Assembly (NCBI GenBank): GCA_017456625.1
Contig: JAFTJB010000079.1
Coordinates: 1-32,829, forward strand
DNA from: Clostridia bacterium
GTDB lineage: Bacteria; Bacillota; Clostridia; Oscillospirales; CAG-272
Length of the DNA: 32,829 bases
Reading direction: 5' to 3'
Shown: piece by piece, positions 16,029-23,833 of the stretch
Position numbering within the stretch: position 1 is the first letter of the stretch
How the letters are laid out: each line of letters begins with the position of its first letter
The notes under the pieces: generated by a model
Seen by the model: only the letters and a program-made list of their open reading frames with translations
Databases searched by the model: none
Told to the model about the DNA's origin: nothing
Made by a program: the position numbers and the translations under genes

Positions 16029-16910
16029 TTAAAAGGTGCTCACGTTTGCAAGACCGCATTTTTTGAGTTTTTCGACGACCGCCGAGATCTCCTCCTTGGT
16101 GGGAACGGGGACGTTCGGCAGAGGGTAGGGGAGCCCCATGCGCGCGTATTTTCGCTCCGCGTAGCTATGGTAGGGGAGGACACGCAGGCAGGTCACGTGC
16201 TTCAGATCCTTGACAAAGCAAGCAATGCGCTCGTCTTCCATGTCGTTCATTGTGGGAACGTAAGGATAGCGGATCTCTATGGGGATGCCGAGTGAATCGA
16301 CGTATCGCAGATTCTCAAGGATCTGCTTGTTGGATACCCCTGTGCACGCAACGTGCGTTTGCTCGTCAATTGCCTTGATATCAAAGAGAAAGGTGTCAAC
16401 GAAGGGGAGAATCTGATCGATCGCAGATCTCGGAACGGCTCCGCAGGTGTCGATCGCGAGATTGACGCCTCTTGCCTTGATCCGTCTTGCAACGTCAACG
16501 CAAAGGTCGACTTGCATCAAAGGCTCGCCTCCCGAGAAGGTCACGCCGCCTCCGCTCCCCTTCATAAAGAGCTCGTCCTTGAGGGCTTCCTCGGCGATCT
16601 CCTCCGCTGACAACTCCATGCCTGCAATTTCAAGGGCGCCGGACGGGCAGACCGAAACGCATTTTTCGCAAGCGGTGCAGTTTTTTCTTTCAAAGAGGTG
16701 CGAGGTACCGCTTTGTATGTGCGCATCACAAAGAGAGACGCATTTGAGGCAATCGCGGCAGAGCTCCGCATCAAAGAGAAGCTCCTTTTTGGGAGACCAT
16801 GATTCGGGGTTGTGGCACCATTGACAGCGCAACGGGCATCCCTTGAAGAATACCGTGGTGCGGATGCCGTCTCCGTCGTGTATTTCAAACGGTTTGATCG
16901 CAAATATCAT
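16029..16910 (-). CDS. Glycyl radical enzyme activase (radical SAM)
   Basis: A 293-residue radical-SAM protein that installs the glycyl radical on its partner. The CxxxCxxC cluster motif is GCPLRCQWC (Cys25, 29, 32). A ferredoxin-like insert follows with two further 4Fe-4S motifs, CRDCLKCVSLC and CTACEKCVSVCP. The SAM-binding GG segment is FSGGEPLMQ. I chose the ATG at 16910 because it overlaps the stop of the upstream enzyme gene (ATGA) and gives the normal start MIFAIKPFEIHDGDGIRTT; the longer open frame upstream lies inside the enzyme gene. The insert is typical of activases of the dehydratase/lyase-type glycyl radical enzymes rather than of PflA. Confidence 0.94.
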   Translation of the reverse strand: MIFAIKPFEIHDGDGIRTTVFFKGCPLRCQWCHNPESWSPKKELLFDAELCRDCLKCVSLCDAHIQSGTSHLFERKNCTACEKCVSVCPSGALEIAGMELSAEEIAEEALKDELFMKGSGGGVTFSGGEPLMQVDLCVDVARRIKARGVNLAIDTCGAVPRSAIDQILPFVDTFLFDIKAIDEQTHVACTGVSNKQILENLRYVDSLGIPIEIRYPYVPTMNDMEDERIACFVKDLKHVTCLRVLPYHSYAERKYARMGLPYPLPNVPVPTKEEISAVVEKLKKCGLANVSTF

Positions 16911-19111
16911 CCGCCCATCACCTCGCATTGACGGATAAACATATCCTGCTTGAGCTTGCTCAATTTGACGAAATACTCGTTCCAACCGCAAACGCGCACC
17001 TGTAGAGTCGCGTATTTTTCGGGGTGAAGCTGTGCCGCCTTCAAGGTCTCGCCGCCAACGACGTTGCCCTGCATCGCAAAGCCGCCGCAAGAGAGGAAGA
17101 TCTTGATCAGGGAGACGAAATCGTCCAAGCCCTTTTCTCCCTCCACGGCAGAAGGATGGAGCATAAAATCAAACGGTGCGCCGTCTAGAAAGGCAGAGAA
17201 ATCGATCTTCAGGAGCGACTGCATATACGCGGTAATGCCGCCTCGGTCCATGCCGTCCGTAGCACAGAGATTTTTGGAGATGGGGGTTGTGGCATTTCTT
17301 CCGTTGGGGGTTGCGGAGGTCTTTTCGCCGTGCTTGATGCAGTGGTAGACCGAGTCAAGACCGAGGCGCACCTTGCCGCCACGCGCCAGCTCCTTGCCGC
17401 AATAGCGATCTGCGATATGCTCAAGGATATCCGACATGATCTGATCGGGAAGGGGGCGATTGTTGCCGTACTTTTCCGTGTTGCTCGTAATTCTTGCCTG
17501 CAGCTCCTCATAGCCCTGCCAATCATGCGCGAGTATTTGCCGTATCTCCTCCAAGGAGACCTCCTTGTTATCAAAAACAAACTTTTTGACAGCGACGAGC
17601 GAGTCTACCGTGGTGGCGAGTCCGTGATGCTTGAGGGAGAGGTTGTTGTATGCCAAGGGATACTCGTGCACGTCCTTACCGTTCTCAATACACTCGGCAA
17701 AGCTGCTCGAATAGATGGGAGATGGATTGATCAGCGTGCTGTATCTGCCTTGCTTTTCAATAAAATCCAGGGCAAAGTCGGTGCAGTAGTCAAGCTGCTG
17801 CAAAAAGATCTCAAAAAGCTCGTCAAAGCTTTCGATATCGGTCTTGCTCGCAAGTCCTGCGCGGATGCCCGTCATGATGTCCTTTCCGCCGTTCAGTGCA
17901 AATTCCACACACTTGACCGTGTTGAAGCGCATCGCGCAGATCTCCGCCTCCTCGCGCCCCATGATGATCGGCTCGTAGCAGCCCGATATCACGTAATTCT
18001 GGCTCTCCTCGCGCGGGATTCCGAGTCGCTCGTAGCCACGATACACCGCTTCGTCGTTGATCAGACAGATGCTGTTGTGTCCGTCGCTGATGATTCTTGC
18101 CGCTTTTTTTAGAATGCGCTCGTCAAGCGCCTTGTGACAGCGGAGGTGGATCTTGGGATCGTAGATGTCCATTTCATCGTAGATGTCAAGGATCATATGG
18201 CTCAATTCGCAGGTCAGATCCTTGCCGTCCTTGTCCGAGCCGCAAATGGTAAAGGGCTGCTCGGCAAAGCGCTTTGCGGCGGTGAAGTGGATAAAATAGT
18301 AGCGGAACAGATCTTGGATCTCTTCCTCCGCCATGCCGCGCTTGCGATCCGCTTCAAGGTAGGGGAGGTAGAGACGGTCGATGGGGCCGAGCGATCGCGC
18401 TCTCTCAACGCCGGCTTCCTCAAAATAGAGGTACAGCACCGAGAACATCATCACCTCGTAGAGCGTTTCGGGTGGACGGGTGGAGAGATTTTTGATGCAT
18501 TTTGAAAATTCGGGCAGGTCAAAACGGAGGGAATACGCATAAATCCTTTCAAGGAGTCTAATGATCGCTTCATAGCAGAGGATGACCGAATCCAAAAAAA
18601 CGAGACGTTCGCTTTGAGGCGCCTCGGTGGCGGAAAGCTTTTCTCTGGAGTCTCTCGCGTTTTGCAGAATTCCCGCAAAGCCGTACTTGAGCAGATAGTC
18701 CCAATTGGGCACGGTGTGCGTGAAATCGACCATCATCCAATCCAGACCGACTGACGCAAAATTGCGGTACTGCGCATACTCTTGCGGCAACTTTTCAGCG
18801 CGCACGCGGCTTTTTTGCGGAGAAACGGCGATCTGAAGGATACTTTTGGTGGCAAACTCGGTATAATCGATACCGAGATTGAATTTTACGGAGAAGGGCG
18901 TGTGCTCGTTGATCTGCAGCTGTACGTTATCAAGCAGATACGCAAACGCCTTGGCAAAAACGATCGGGCGCGCTTCGTCGGTGGGCGCGTCGCACATTTC
19001 CTTCAACGTCAAGAGCAGTTCGTCGGGAGAAATTCCCGTGGAAGGGTCGAATATCGCCTGCTCAAATTCATTTTCAATTAAGGGACGATTTGCAAAAAAC
19101 GGTTGTTTCAT
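16907..19111 (-). CDS. Glycyl radical enzyme, pyruvate formate-lyase superfamily, dehydratase/lyase-like
   Basis: A 734-residue protein of the anaerobic glycyl radical family. The active-site loop is ISGCYEPI (Cys378 thiyl radical, Glu380 base), matching the GCxE pattern of diol, hydroxyproline and choline-type enzymes and not the CC pair of true pyruvate formate-lyase. The glycyl loop near the C-terminus is VRVCGWNEYF (Gly709), with Cys-Gly-Trp where the common form is [ST]-Gly-Tyr. It is somewhat shorter than most characterised members. CGAGGAGGAG precedes the ATG. Its activase overlaps the stop. The substrate is unknown; dehydration or C-C/C-X cleavage of a polyol or sugar derivative is plausible. 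Confidence 0.88.
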   Translation of the reverse strand: MKQPFFANRPLIENEFEQAIFDPSTGISPDELLLTLKEMCDAPTDEARPIVFAKAFAYLLDNVQLQINEHTPFSVKFNLGIDYTEFATKSILQIAVSPQKSRVRAEKLPQEYAQYRNFASVGLDWMMVDFTHTVPNWDYLLKYGFAGILQNARDSREKLSATEAPQSERLVFLDSVILCYEAIIRLLERIYAYSLRFDLPEFSKCIKNLSTRPPETLYEVMMFSVLYLYFEEAGVERARSLGPIDRLYLPYLEADRKRGMAEEEIQDLFRYYFIHFTAAKRFAEQPFTICGSDKDGKDLTCELSHMILDIYDEMDIYDPKIHLRCHKALDERILKKAARIISDGHNSICLINDEAVYRGYERLGIPREESQNYVISGCYEPIIMGREEAEICAMRFNTVKCVEFALNGGKDIMTGIRAGLASKTDIESFDELFEIFLQQLDYCTDFALDFIEKQGRYSTLINPSPIYSSSFAECIENGKDVHEYPLAYNNLSLKHHGLATTVDSLVAVKKFVFDNKEVSLEEIRQILAHDWQGYEELQARITSNTEKYGNNRPLPDQIMSDILEHIADRYCGKELARGGKVRLGLDSVYHCIKHGEKTSATPNGRNATTPISKNLCATDGMDRGGITAYMQSLLKIDFSAFLDGAPFDFMLHPSAVEGEKGLDDFVSLIKIFLSCGGFAMQGNVVGGETLKAAQLHPEKYATLQVRVCGWNEYFVKLSKLKQDMFIRQCEVMGG

Positions 19112-19140
19112 AGATAGCTCCTCCTCGTTTGATCATTTTC

Positions 19141-19169
19141 ATTATAATACGGAAAACAGAGGATGTAAA
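19141..19169 (-). promoter_or_regulatory. Promoter for the glycyl radical enzyme operon
   Basis: On the minus strand TTTACA (19164-19169) and a perfect TATAAT (19141-19146) lie 17 bp apart, 30 bp before the start codon. Confidence 0.65.
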
Positions 19170-19199
19170 TGCACAAATACATCTCAAACTTGCACAAAT
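19170..19199. promoter_or_regulatory. Candidate AraC operator: two TGCACAAAT direct repeats
   Basis: TGCACAAAT occurs at 19170-19178 and again at 19191-19199, exactly 21 bp apart (two helical turns, same face). The pair sits between the -35 boxes of two divergent promoters, where an AraC dimer could control both. Confidence 0.55.
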
Positions 19200-19205
19200 C
19201 CGTCA

Positions 19206-19234
19206 TTGACAAAGAAGGGAGGGCGTGATATAAT
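19206..19234 (+). promoter_or_regulatory. Consensus SigA promoter for the module 3 AraC gene
   Basis: TTGACA (19206-19211) and TATAAT (19229-19234) with a 17-bp spacer: a perfect match at both boxes. Confidence 0.75.
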
Positions 19235-19269
19235 AAAATGGAAAAGTACAGTAGGCGGGAGGTGCGTAT

Positions 19270-20040
19270 ATGGATTTGTGTGTATCGAGCATACTCAACG
19301 TGTATCAGAACAGCACTGAAAATTGGAGCAGAAGGGTATCAAAGCCTCGCAACAGAGACGGTTTGGTGCTTTTTACAGAAGGAGAAATTGAGTATATTTT
19401 TTCTGATCGATCGATTACGGCAACAAGAGGAACCGTTTTGCTGTTGCCGCGAGACGTACCGTATTACGGAATTGCCAGGACCAAAAGAGTTGCATATTTC
19501 GTTCTTGATTTTGAGTTGCTTGACGAGGAGGCAATATTTGATTTTTTGGCACCGTGCGCGATTCGAGCGACGGATTTTGATGCGCTTTGCAACGCGTTTG
19601 CCGAGACAGTAGAGGTATGGGCGCAGCAACGGATCGATGCACCCATCCGCGCCAAGGCGTTCCTTTATACCGCCTTGGCACAGCTGACCGAGCGAGAGGA
19701 ACGCGCAGGGAAGAGCCGCGAGAGCTCTGCGATGTTGACCTATATATACAGTCATTACACCGACCCTACGCTTTCGGTCGCGGGGCTTTGCGCGAAATTT
19801 TTTATATCGGAATCCCAGCTTCGCAGAAATCTCCAGAGAGAGACGGGGCAGACTCCGAACGAATATATTACCTCTCTGCGCCTGAATCTCGCGAAGAGAG
19901 AATTGATCTGTACGCAAAAAAGCGTGGAGCAGATCGCCTATGAGTGCGGATTTTCATCGGCATACTATTTTTCGCGGTGCTTCCGTCAGCATACGGGCGC
20001 ATCTCCAAGGGAATACCGTCAGAGCAACGTGATGCTTTGA
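19270..20040 (+). CDS. AraC-family transcriptional regulator (module 3)
   Basis: A 256-residue protein with an N-terminal beta-rich sensor (about residues 25-90, containing TVLLLPRDVPYYG) and a C-terminal double helix-turn-helix (about 160-252): LSVAGLCAKFFISESQLRRNL, SVEQIAYECGFSSAYYFSRCF and GASPREYR. GGGAGG precedes the ATG. It is divergent from the glycyl radical enzyme operon, with a 158-bp control region holding both promoters and a clear repeated operator. It probably senses the enzyme's substrate or a derivative; the effector is not known. Confidence 0.9.
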   Translation: MDLCVSSILNVYQNSTENWSRRVSKPRNRDGLVLFTEGEIEYIFSDRSITATRGTVLLLPRDVPYYGIARTKRVAYFVLDFELLDEEAIFDFLAPCAIRATDFDALCNAFAETVEVWAQQRIDAPIRAKAFLYTALAQLTEREERAGKSRESSAMLTYIYSHYTDPTLSVAGLCAKFFISESQLRRNLQRETGQTPNEYITSLRLNLAKRELICTQKSVEQIAYECGFSSAYYFSRCFRQHTGASPREYRQSNVML

Positions 20041-20046
20041 GAGAGA

Positions 20047-20081
20047 AAAAGGCAATACCAAGCGGCTTGGTATTGCCTTTT
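20047..20081 (+). terminator. Terminator after the module 3 AraC gene
   Basis: AAAAGGCAATACCAAG (20047-20062) and CTTGGTATTGCCTTTT (20066-20081) form a perfect 16-bp stem with a 3-nt loop. Its AAAAGGCAATA core is shared with the terminator at 27327. Confidence 0.85.
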
Positions 20082-20121
20082 ACACATCCGATACGGACAG
20101 AACCGTGTGCCATATTGCCTA

Positions 20122-20150
20122 TTTACAATTGTTGGTTCTTGTGGTAAAAT
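20122..20150 (+). promoter_or_regulatory. Promoter for the three-gene unit 20178-22350
   Basis: TTTACA (20122-20127) and TAAAAT (20145-20150) lie 17 bp apart, followed by AGAAGGGAGG before the first gene. Confidence 0.55.
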
Positions 20151-20177
20151 GAAATCAAAGAGAAGGGAGGGGTGGTT

Positions 20178-20714
20178 GTGAAACGCATATTTTGGAATTT
20201 GACACTTGTCTCGTTGATAACGTTGATTGCCTATATTGTTTTGTACGTTATTTGGGGTGCTATATTAAATGAGGTGGAAAATACCACATTAAGATTATCT
20301 TTAATTGCCTTGATGACTACCGTTGCGTTTGGTGCAATATTGCTTTATATATCAAAAATCAAAAAATCCGTGGGTGAGGATGAGGTGTTAGCAGATTATA
20401 GGAACAAATTGTGGCGTTCATGGTTTGATGATCTGAAATTGATCATTCGGCGCGAATCGAGAATGCTTACTTGTATTGTTGGTGTTGTTTTGATTTGTTT
20501 TGCGCTCAATACATTTGACCGAATGATTTTTGATAGAAAAACGATTTCTGTTCTTACATTTTTCTTTGCGCCTATGTACTTGTTTGATACTGTAATCAAT
20601 ATTCCGTTTGTGGGATATGCGTTGAGTGCAGTGTTGAACTGTGCGGTGTATCTGATGTTCCTTTTGCTATATCGCAAAAAGAAATACAATTATTGGATGA
20701 AAAATAATGTGTGA
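20178..20714 (+). CDS. Multi-pass membrane protein of unknown function
   Basis: About 178 residues with four to five predicted membrane segments (roughly residues 8-30, 40-60, 97-116 and 118-165) and a charged cytoplasmic loop in the middle. I do not recognise a family. Two in-frame GTG starts exist (20172 and 20178); 20178 is better spaced from AAGGGAGG (20164-20170). The coding sequence is clearly AT-richer than the modules to the left, which hints at a different origin. Its stop overlaps the XRE start, so the two are probably translationally coupled. It may be a membrane sensor or an immunity-type protein controlled by the XRE regulator; this is only context. Confidence 0.6.
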   Translation: MKRIFWNLTLVSLITLIAYIVLYVIWGAILNEVENTTLRLSLIALMTTVAFGAILLYISKIKKSVGEDEVLADYRNKLWRSWFDDLKLIIRRESRMLTCIVGVVLICFALNTFDRMIFDRKTISVLTFFFAPMYLFDTVINIPFVGYALSAVLNCAVYLMFLLLYRKKKYNYWMKNNV

Positions 20715-21783
20715 TAAAATTATGAAACTTGAAAAGAAATTAAGAAGGTTGAGAATTCTTCACAATATGACACAGGCGGCAGTGGCAGAACAGCTTGGCG
20801 TTTCCTCTCAAACCGTTTCAAAATGGGAACGCGGGTTGTTGTCTCCCGATATTGCGCTTTTGCCCAAAATTGCCCTGCTTTTTAAATGTTCTATCGATTC
20901 CTTGTTTGATATGGAATTGGTATGGGGGGGTGAGCATCGCCAAGAGTTTGAAGCAAAAATTCATGAGTTACACGCCAAAAAGGATTGGGAGGGGGTATAT
21001 CAAGCATGGATACAGGAAATTGAGCTGAATCCCGATACCTACAAAAATTATCCAGACGTGATGCTCCATGTGCTACGCAAAAAGCTATATGATAAGAATC
21101 ATGTTGATAAGATGCTTTCGCTTGCCGATCATGCCGAGAAGTGCTGTACAAATGATGATATACGAAACGAAATTTATCGCATCATGCTACAGCTTTGCTC
21201 CGAATCGGACAATCCAAGAATAAAGGAAAAAGGAAAATACTATTATCAAAAGCTACCCAAATTGCGCCATAGCCGAGAGGTATACGCGAGATTTGTCATG
21301 GAGGGAGAAGAATATCGTGCTCAATTACTCAAAAACATTATTTATACGATCGATCTCACGGAGTGCTCGGTGCGTCAGTTGATCCGACCCGAAATGTCGA
21401 ACGAGGAAAAGCTGTTTTATTATCAAAAGGCGGCGGCTCTTTACGAAACAATTTTAGATGGTAAATATGCAGGGTTCTATGACCCACCGTTACTGTACAA
21501 TTATTGTGAGATTGCCGCCATCTATATGAAAATGGGTCAATCTGGCGTTGCTTCAAATTATATCAACTACATTTTTAATGCCTTGGAAAAACATATAGTA
21601 GACCTACAAAAAGAAACAAAATCCAAGCTCTTGTATTCTACGATTCTTCCAAATTCCGTTTCAACAGAACAGATATGTATTACGCTATTGAAAAACATGC
21701 TAAAAAAACCCGAGCTTGAGCTGTTCAAAGGGGAGATTTCTGTTATGCTTGAGCGGTTTTGCCAATATTGTAACGTCAAATAA
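20707..21783 (+). CDS. XRE-family regulator with a long helical, TPR-like C-terminal domain
   Basis: A 358-residue protein. The helix-turn-helix lies near residues 8-65: LRRLRILHNMTQAAVAEQLG, VSSQTVSKWERGLLSPDIALL, ALLFKCSIDSLF. The rest is helical with tetratricopeptide-like pairs (for example DWEGVYQAWIQEIELNPD and FYYQKAAALYETILDGKY), as in regulators that bind peptides or partner proteins. The ATG at 20707 overlaps the upstream stop; a second in-frame ATG at 20722 is also possible. AT-rich like its neighbours. It probably controls its own three-gene unit. Confidence 0.8.
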   Translation: MCDKIMKLEKKLRRLRILHNMTQAAVAEQLGVSSQTVSKWERGLLSPDIALLPKIALLFKCSIDSLFDMELVWGGEHRQEFEAKIHELHAKKDWEGVYQAWIQEIELNPDTYKNYPDVMLHVLRKKLYDKNHVDKMLSLADHAEKCCTNDDIRNEIYRIMLQLCSESDNPRIKEKGKYYYQKLPKLRHSREVYARFVMEGEEYRAQLLKNIIYTIDLTECSVRQLIRPEMSNEEKLFYYQKAAALYETILDGKYAGFYDPPLLYNYCEIAAIYMKMGQSGVASNYINYIFNALEKHIVDLQKETKSKLLYSTILPNSVSTEQICITLLKNMLKKPELELFKGEISVMLERFCQYCNVK

Positions 21784-21801
21784 TTAAAGAGAGGAGATAA
21801 G

Positions 21802-22350
21802 ATGTTACGTTGGATTATTGGTATTCTTGTTGCTTTGCTCTTTTTTAAGTACGGTTATTTGATTATTAAGCGATTGACTTTAATTGCAAAATTAAAAAGG
21901 AACAAGCTCGATTTTTCTTTTGTGAGAAATCCCATTTTCTCGGTTTTTCGGCATGATGGGAAAGTGGATCTCATTATTCAATCGCAAGCAAAAAAAATTG
22001 CCGTTACCGTTTTAACGACTCCATATCGTAAGGTCCGATATTATTTTTTTGAAAACAAGCGCTTGGAGATTATTTTGGAACGCAGAGGCGTGTTTGTTAT
22101 GAATCCGAGAGCCCCCGGAAATAATGCGGCAATCGATCATGTTTTTACTATTAGAAAATACAAAATACATTTTGATAATCAAAAAGAAGCAGATTGTATA
22201 AGGTATGTTGTTCTGCATCCAGCACCGCGTTCTGTCTCAAAAAGCAAGGATGCAAGCTTGGTTGCCTTGGGAGATAATGATCTTTTGTTCGAAAAGATAA
22301 AAATATGTGGATTGAAATGGTTTTTATCTCATGTGATTTACGATGATTAA
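21802..22350 (+). CDS. Membrane-anchored protein of unknown function
   Basis: A 182-residue protein with one N-terminal membrane segment (about residues 2-24) followed by a basic stretch and a soluble alpha/beta domain of about 145 residues. GAGAGGAGA precedes the ATG. It is the last gene of the AT-rich three-gene unit. I recognise no family. Visible features are VDLIIQSQAKKIAVTVLTTP and LGDNDLLFEKIKICGLKWFL. It could be an accessory of the XRE/membrane-protein pair. Confidence 0.65.
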   Translation: MLRWIIGILVALLFFKYGYLIIKRLTLIAKLKRNKLDFSFVRNPIFSVFRHDGKVDLIIQSQAKKIAVTVLTTPYRKVRYYFFENKRLEIILERRGVFVMNPRAPGNNAAIDHVFTIRKYKIHFDNQKEADCIRYVVLHPAPRSVSKSKDASLVALGDNDLLFEKIKICGLKWFLSHVIYDD

Positions 22351-22374
22351 AAATGCGACATTTCTATTGCCGTT

Positions 22375-22432
22375 GAAGGCTTGAGAGGAAGGGAACTTCT
22401 TTGTAAAGAAATTCTCTCCCTCTCAAGCCTTC
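22375..22432. terminator. Long hairpin after the three-gene unit
   Basis: GAAGGCTTGAGAGG (22375-22388) pairs with CCTCTCAAGCCTTC (22419-22432), extended by imperfect pairing inside. The T-run after it is short, so it is a moderate terminator. It is followed directly by a spoIVB fragment. Confidence 0.6.
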
Positions 22433-22442
22433 TTATTTGTTT

Positions 22443-22576
22443 TTATCTCGCCAGCACAGGCATCCCGACAAGCATATTTTCAATAAATATCCCATACCCC
22501 GTGGTCGGATCATTAATGAGGACATGCGTCACAGCACTCACCGGCTTGCCGTTCTGAATGATGGGTGAGTCCGACA
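22443..22576 (-). pseudogene. spoIVB: spoIVB 3'-end fragment, copy 1
   Basis: Read on the minus strand this encodes [35 protein letters not shown] and a short tail ending in TAA (22443-22445). This is the C-terminal part of SpoIVB, the forespore serine protease that activates SigK processing; the genuine motif is GMSGSPI with the catalytic Ser. Here Gly of SGS is Asp and the PDZ domain and the rest of the protein are absent, so it cannot be an active protease. The homology starts abruptly at the catalytic Ser codon, where the 23-nt motif at 22578-22600 begins. Confidence 0.85.
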
Positions 22577-22577
22577 G

Positions 22578-22600
22578 GTGTGTGGTCAAGATAGGATAAC
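22578..22600 (+). repeat. 23-nt motif, copy 1 (most diverged)
   Basis: Starts GTGTGTGGTCAA and ends AGGATAAC. It adjoins spoIVB fragment 1. The same motif, at the same length, follows the other two fragments. Confidence 0.6.
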
Positions 22601-22614
22601 TATTTTTTGTACAA

Positions 22615-23829
22615 TCAGTTTTTTTTCTTTAGCATATTTTTGCAAAACTCTGAAAAATCGGGAGTTTTCCATGAGGTATTATAGCTTCCAAAGCCCTGAT
22701 CACGTGGCGTACGGTAATCCGGAAGGTTGTTGCATTCGGTCAGCGCCTCGCGGATTGCTTGCAGATATTTGTAACCGAACTTGTGGCTGGGAGCGATAAA
22801 GTGTCCTTCGTCCCATTCGTTCCAGTTGTCGATCATGATCATCCGCTTCGCCCACGCGTCCTCGGGTAACGCATCGGAGATCGCCTTCATTTTCTTTAAA
22901 AGCTCCTTGAACTTCTCGGGCGAGAGATACCAGATGTTGGAATTGTCTCGGAATCGGTAGCCGAGATCGCACCACCTTTTAGAATAGCGCGGTGTGGGAT
23001 CCCAGAAGCAGGAGGCGGTGGGAACAAATCTCTCTTCGTCGATCGCAAGATTCTCCAAAAGCTTATCACACTGACCTTTGACGATTGCATCCTCGTCTTC
23101 GTAAAAATCACAGGGCGACTTGTATCCCGCAGTATATCCAAAGCGTAGATCATAGCCTCTTGCCATGAGATCGTCATGAAATCCTTTTTCGGGTCTGTAA
23201 TAGCATGCGCCGATGATCATGCCGTCAAAGCCGCATTGCTTTGCGTACGCACGGCAGGCATCAAAGGTCTTTTTCTGGCTTTCGGCGCTTTGGAAGCACG
23301 TGCTCAGTCGTTGCTGCTGATAAACGAACAGTACGGGCTTGTTGTCGATGACAAGATAGTTTTCTCTCTTAAAATAGTTTTCCATCCAGAACGGCATGAG
23401 ATGCTCGATCATATCGACCTCGTCCGTTCCTCCCCAACGGGGAGAAGCCTCAAACATGATGGCAAATTTCATATATTTTTGAAATTTTGCATTAAAAAGA
23501 GCCTCGTGTATACCGTGTCCGCAACGAAGGTCATTGACCGTTACGGGCTTTCCAAAGTTTTCAGGCTTCCGATACCAGCAATGGATAAAGCAATTGATAC
23601 CGTGCTCTACCGCCCATTTAATCTCCCAATCACAGACCTCGGGATTTTCTTCATCGTAGTATCCCATAAGCGGCGTACGGTCGGGATAGATATCCGCAAG
23701 ATCATCAAATCCCTCATGAATTCCGGCAGCGCCCTTTTTCCACGCGGCGTAATAGTGTGCCGCCACGATGCGGTCACTCTTGGCGGGGGAGGGGAGGGGG
23801 ATTTCGTTCTGCAATTTTACGTGATACAT
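22615..23829 (-). CDS. GH99-like / WbsX-type protein, putative glycosidase
   Basis: A 404-residue protein of the glycoside hydrolase family 99-like (WbsX) group. The N-terminus [10 protein letters not shown] begins a TIM barrel. The hallmark [19 protein letters not shown] lies at residues 335-353 and [12 protein letters not shown] near 84-95. Family 99 contains endo-mannosidases/mannanases, while WbsX-like members are found in polysaccharide clusters. There is no signal peptide, so it should act on imported oligosaccharides. Its ribosome binding site (AGGAG) lies within the end of the upstream esterase gene, four bases before its start, so it is the third gene of one operon. The exact substrate is unknown. 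Confidence 0.8.
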   Translation of the reverse strand: MYHVKLQNEIPLPSPAKSDRIVAAHYYAAWKKGAAGIHEGFDDLADIYPDRTPLMGYYDEENPEVCDWEIKWAVEHGINCFIHCWYRKPENFGKPVTVNDLRCGHGIHEALFNAKFQKYMKFAIMFEASPRWGGTDEVDMIEHLMPFWMENYFKRENYLVIDNKPVLFVYQQQRLSTCFQSAESQKKTFDACRAYAKQCGFDGMIIGACYYRPEKGFHDDLMARGYDLRFGYTAGYKSPCDFYEDEDAIVKGQCDKLLENLAIDEERFVPTASCFWDPTPRYSKRWCDLGYRFRDNSNIWYLSPEKFKELLKKMKAISDALPEDAWAKRMIMIDNWNEWDEGHFIAPSHKFGYKYLQAIREALTECNNLPDYRTPRDQGFGSYNTSWKTPDFSEFCKNMLKKKN

Positions 23830-23833
23830 ATTC

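Noticed and set aside
16907..19111. Pyruvate formate-lyase proper
   Set aside because: The active site has a single Cys in GCYEP, not adjacent Cys residues, and the activase carries an extra two-cluster ferredoxin insert that PflA lacks.
22578..22614. A group II intron 5' end (GTGTG next to the exon-like spoIVB sequence)
   Set aside because: Only the first five bases fit. No domain V hairpin, reverse transcriptase or matching 3' end is seen, and the distances between copies do not fit introns.
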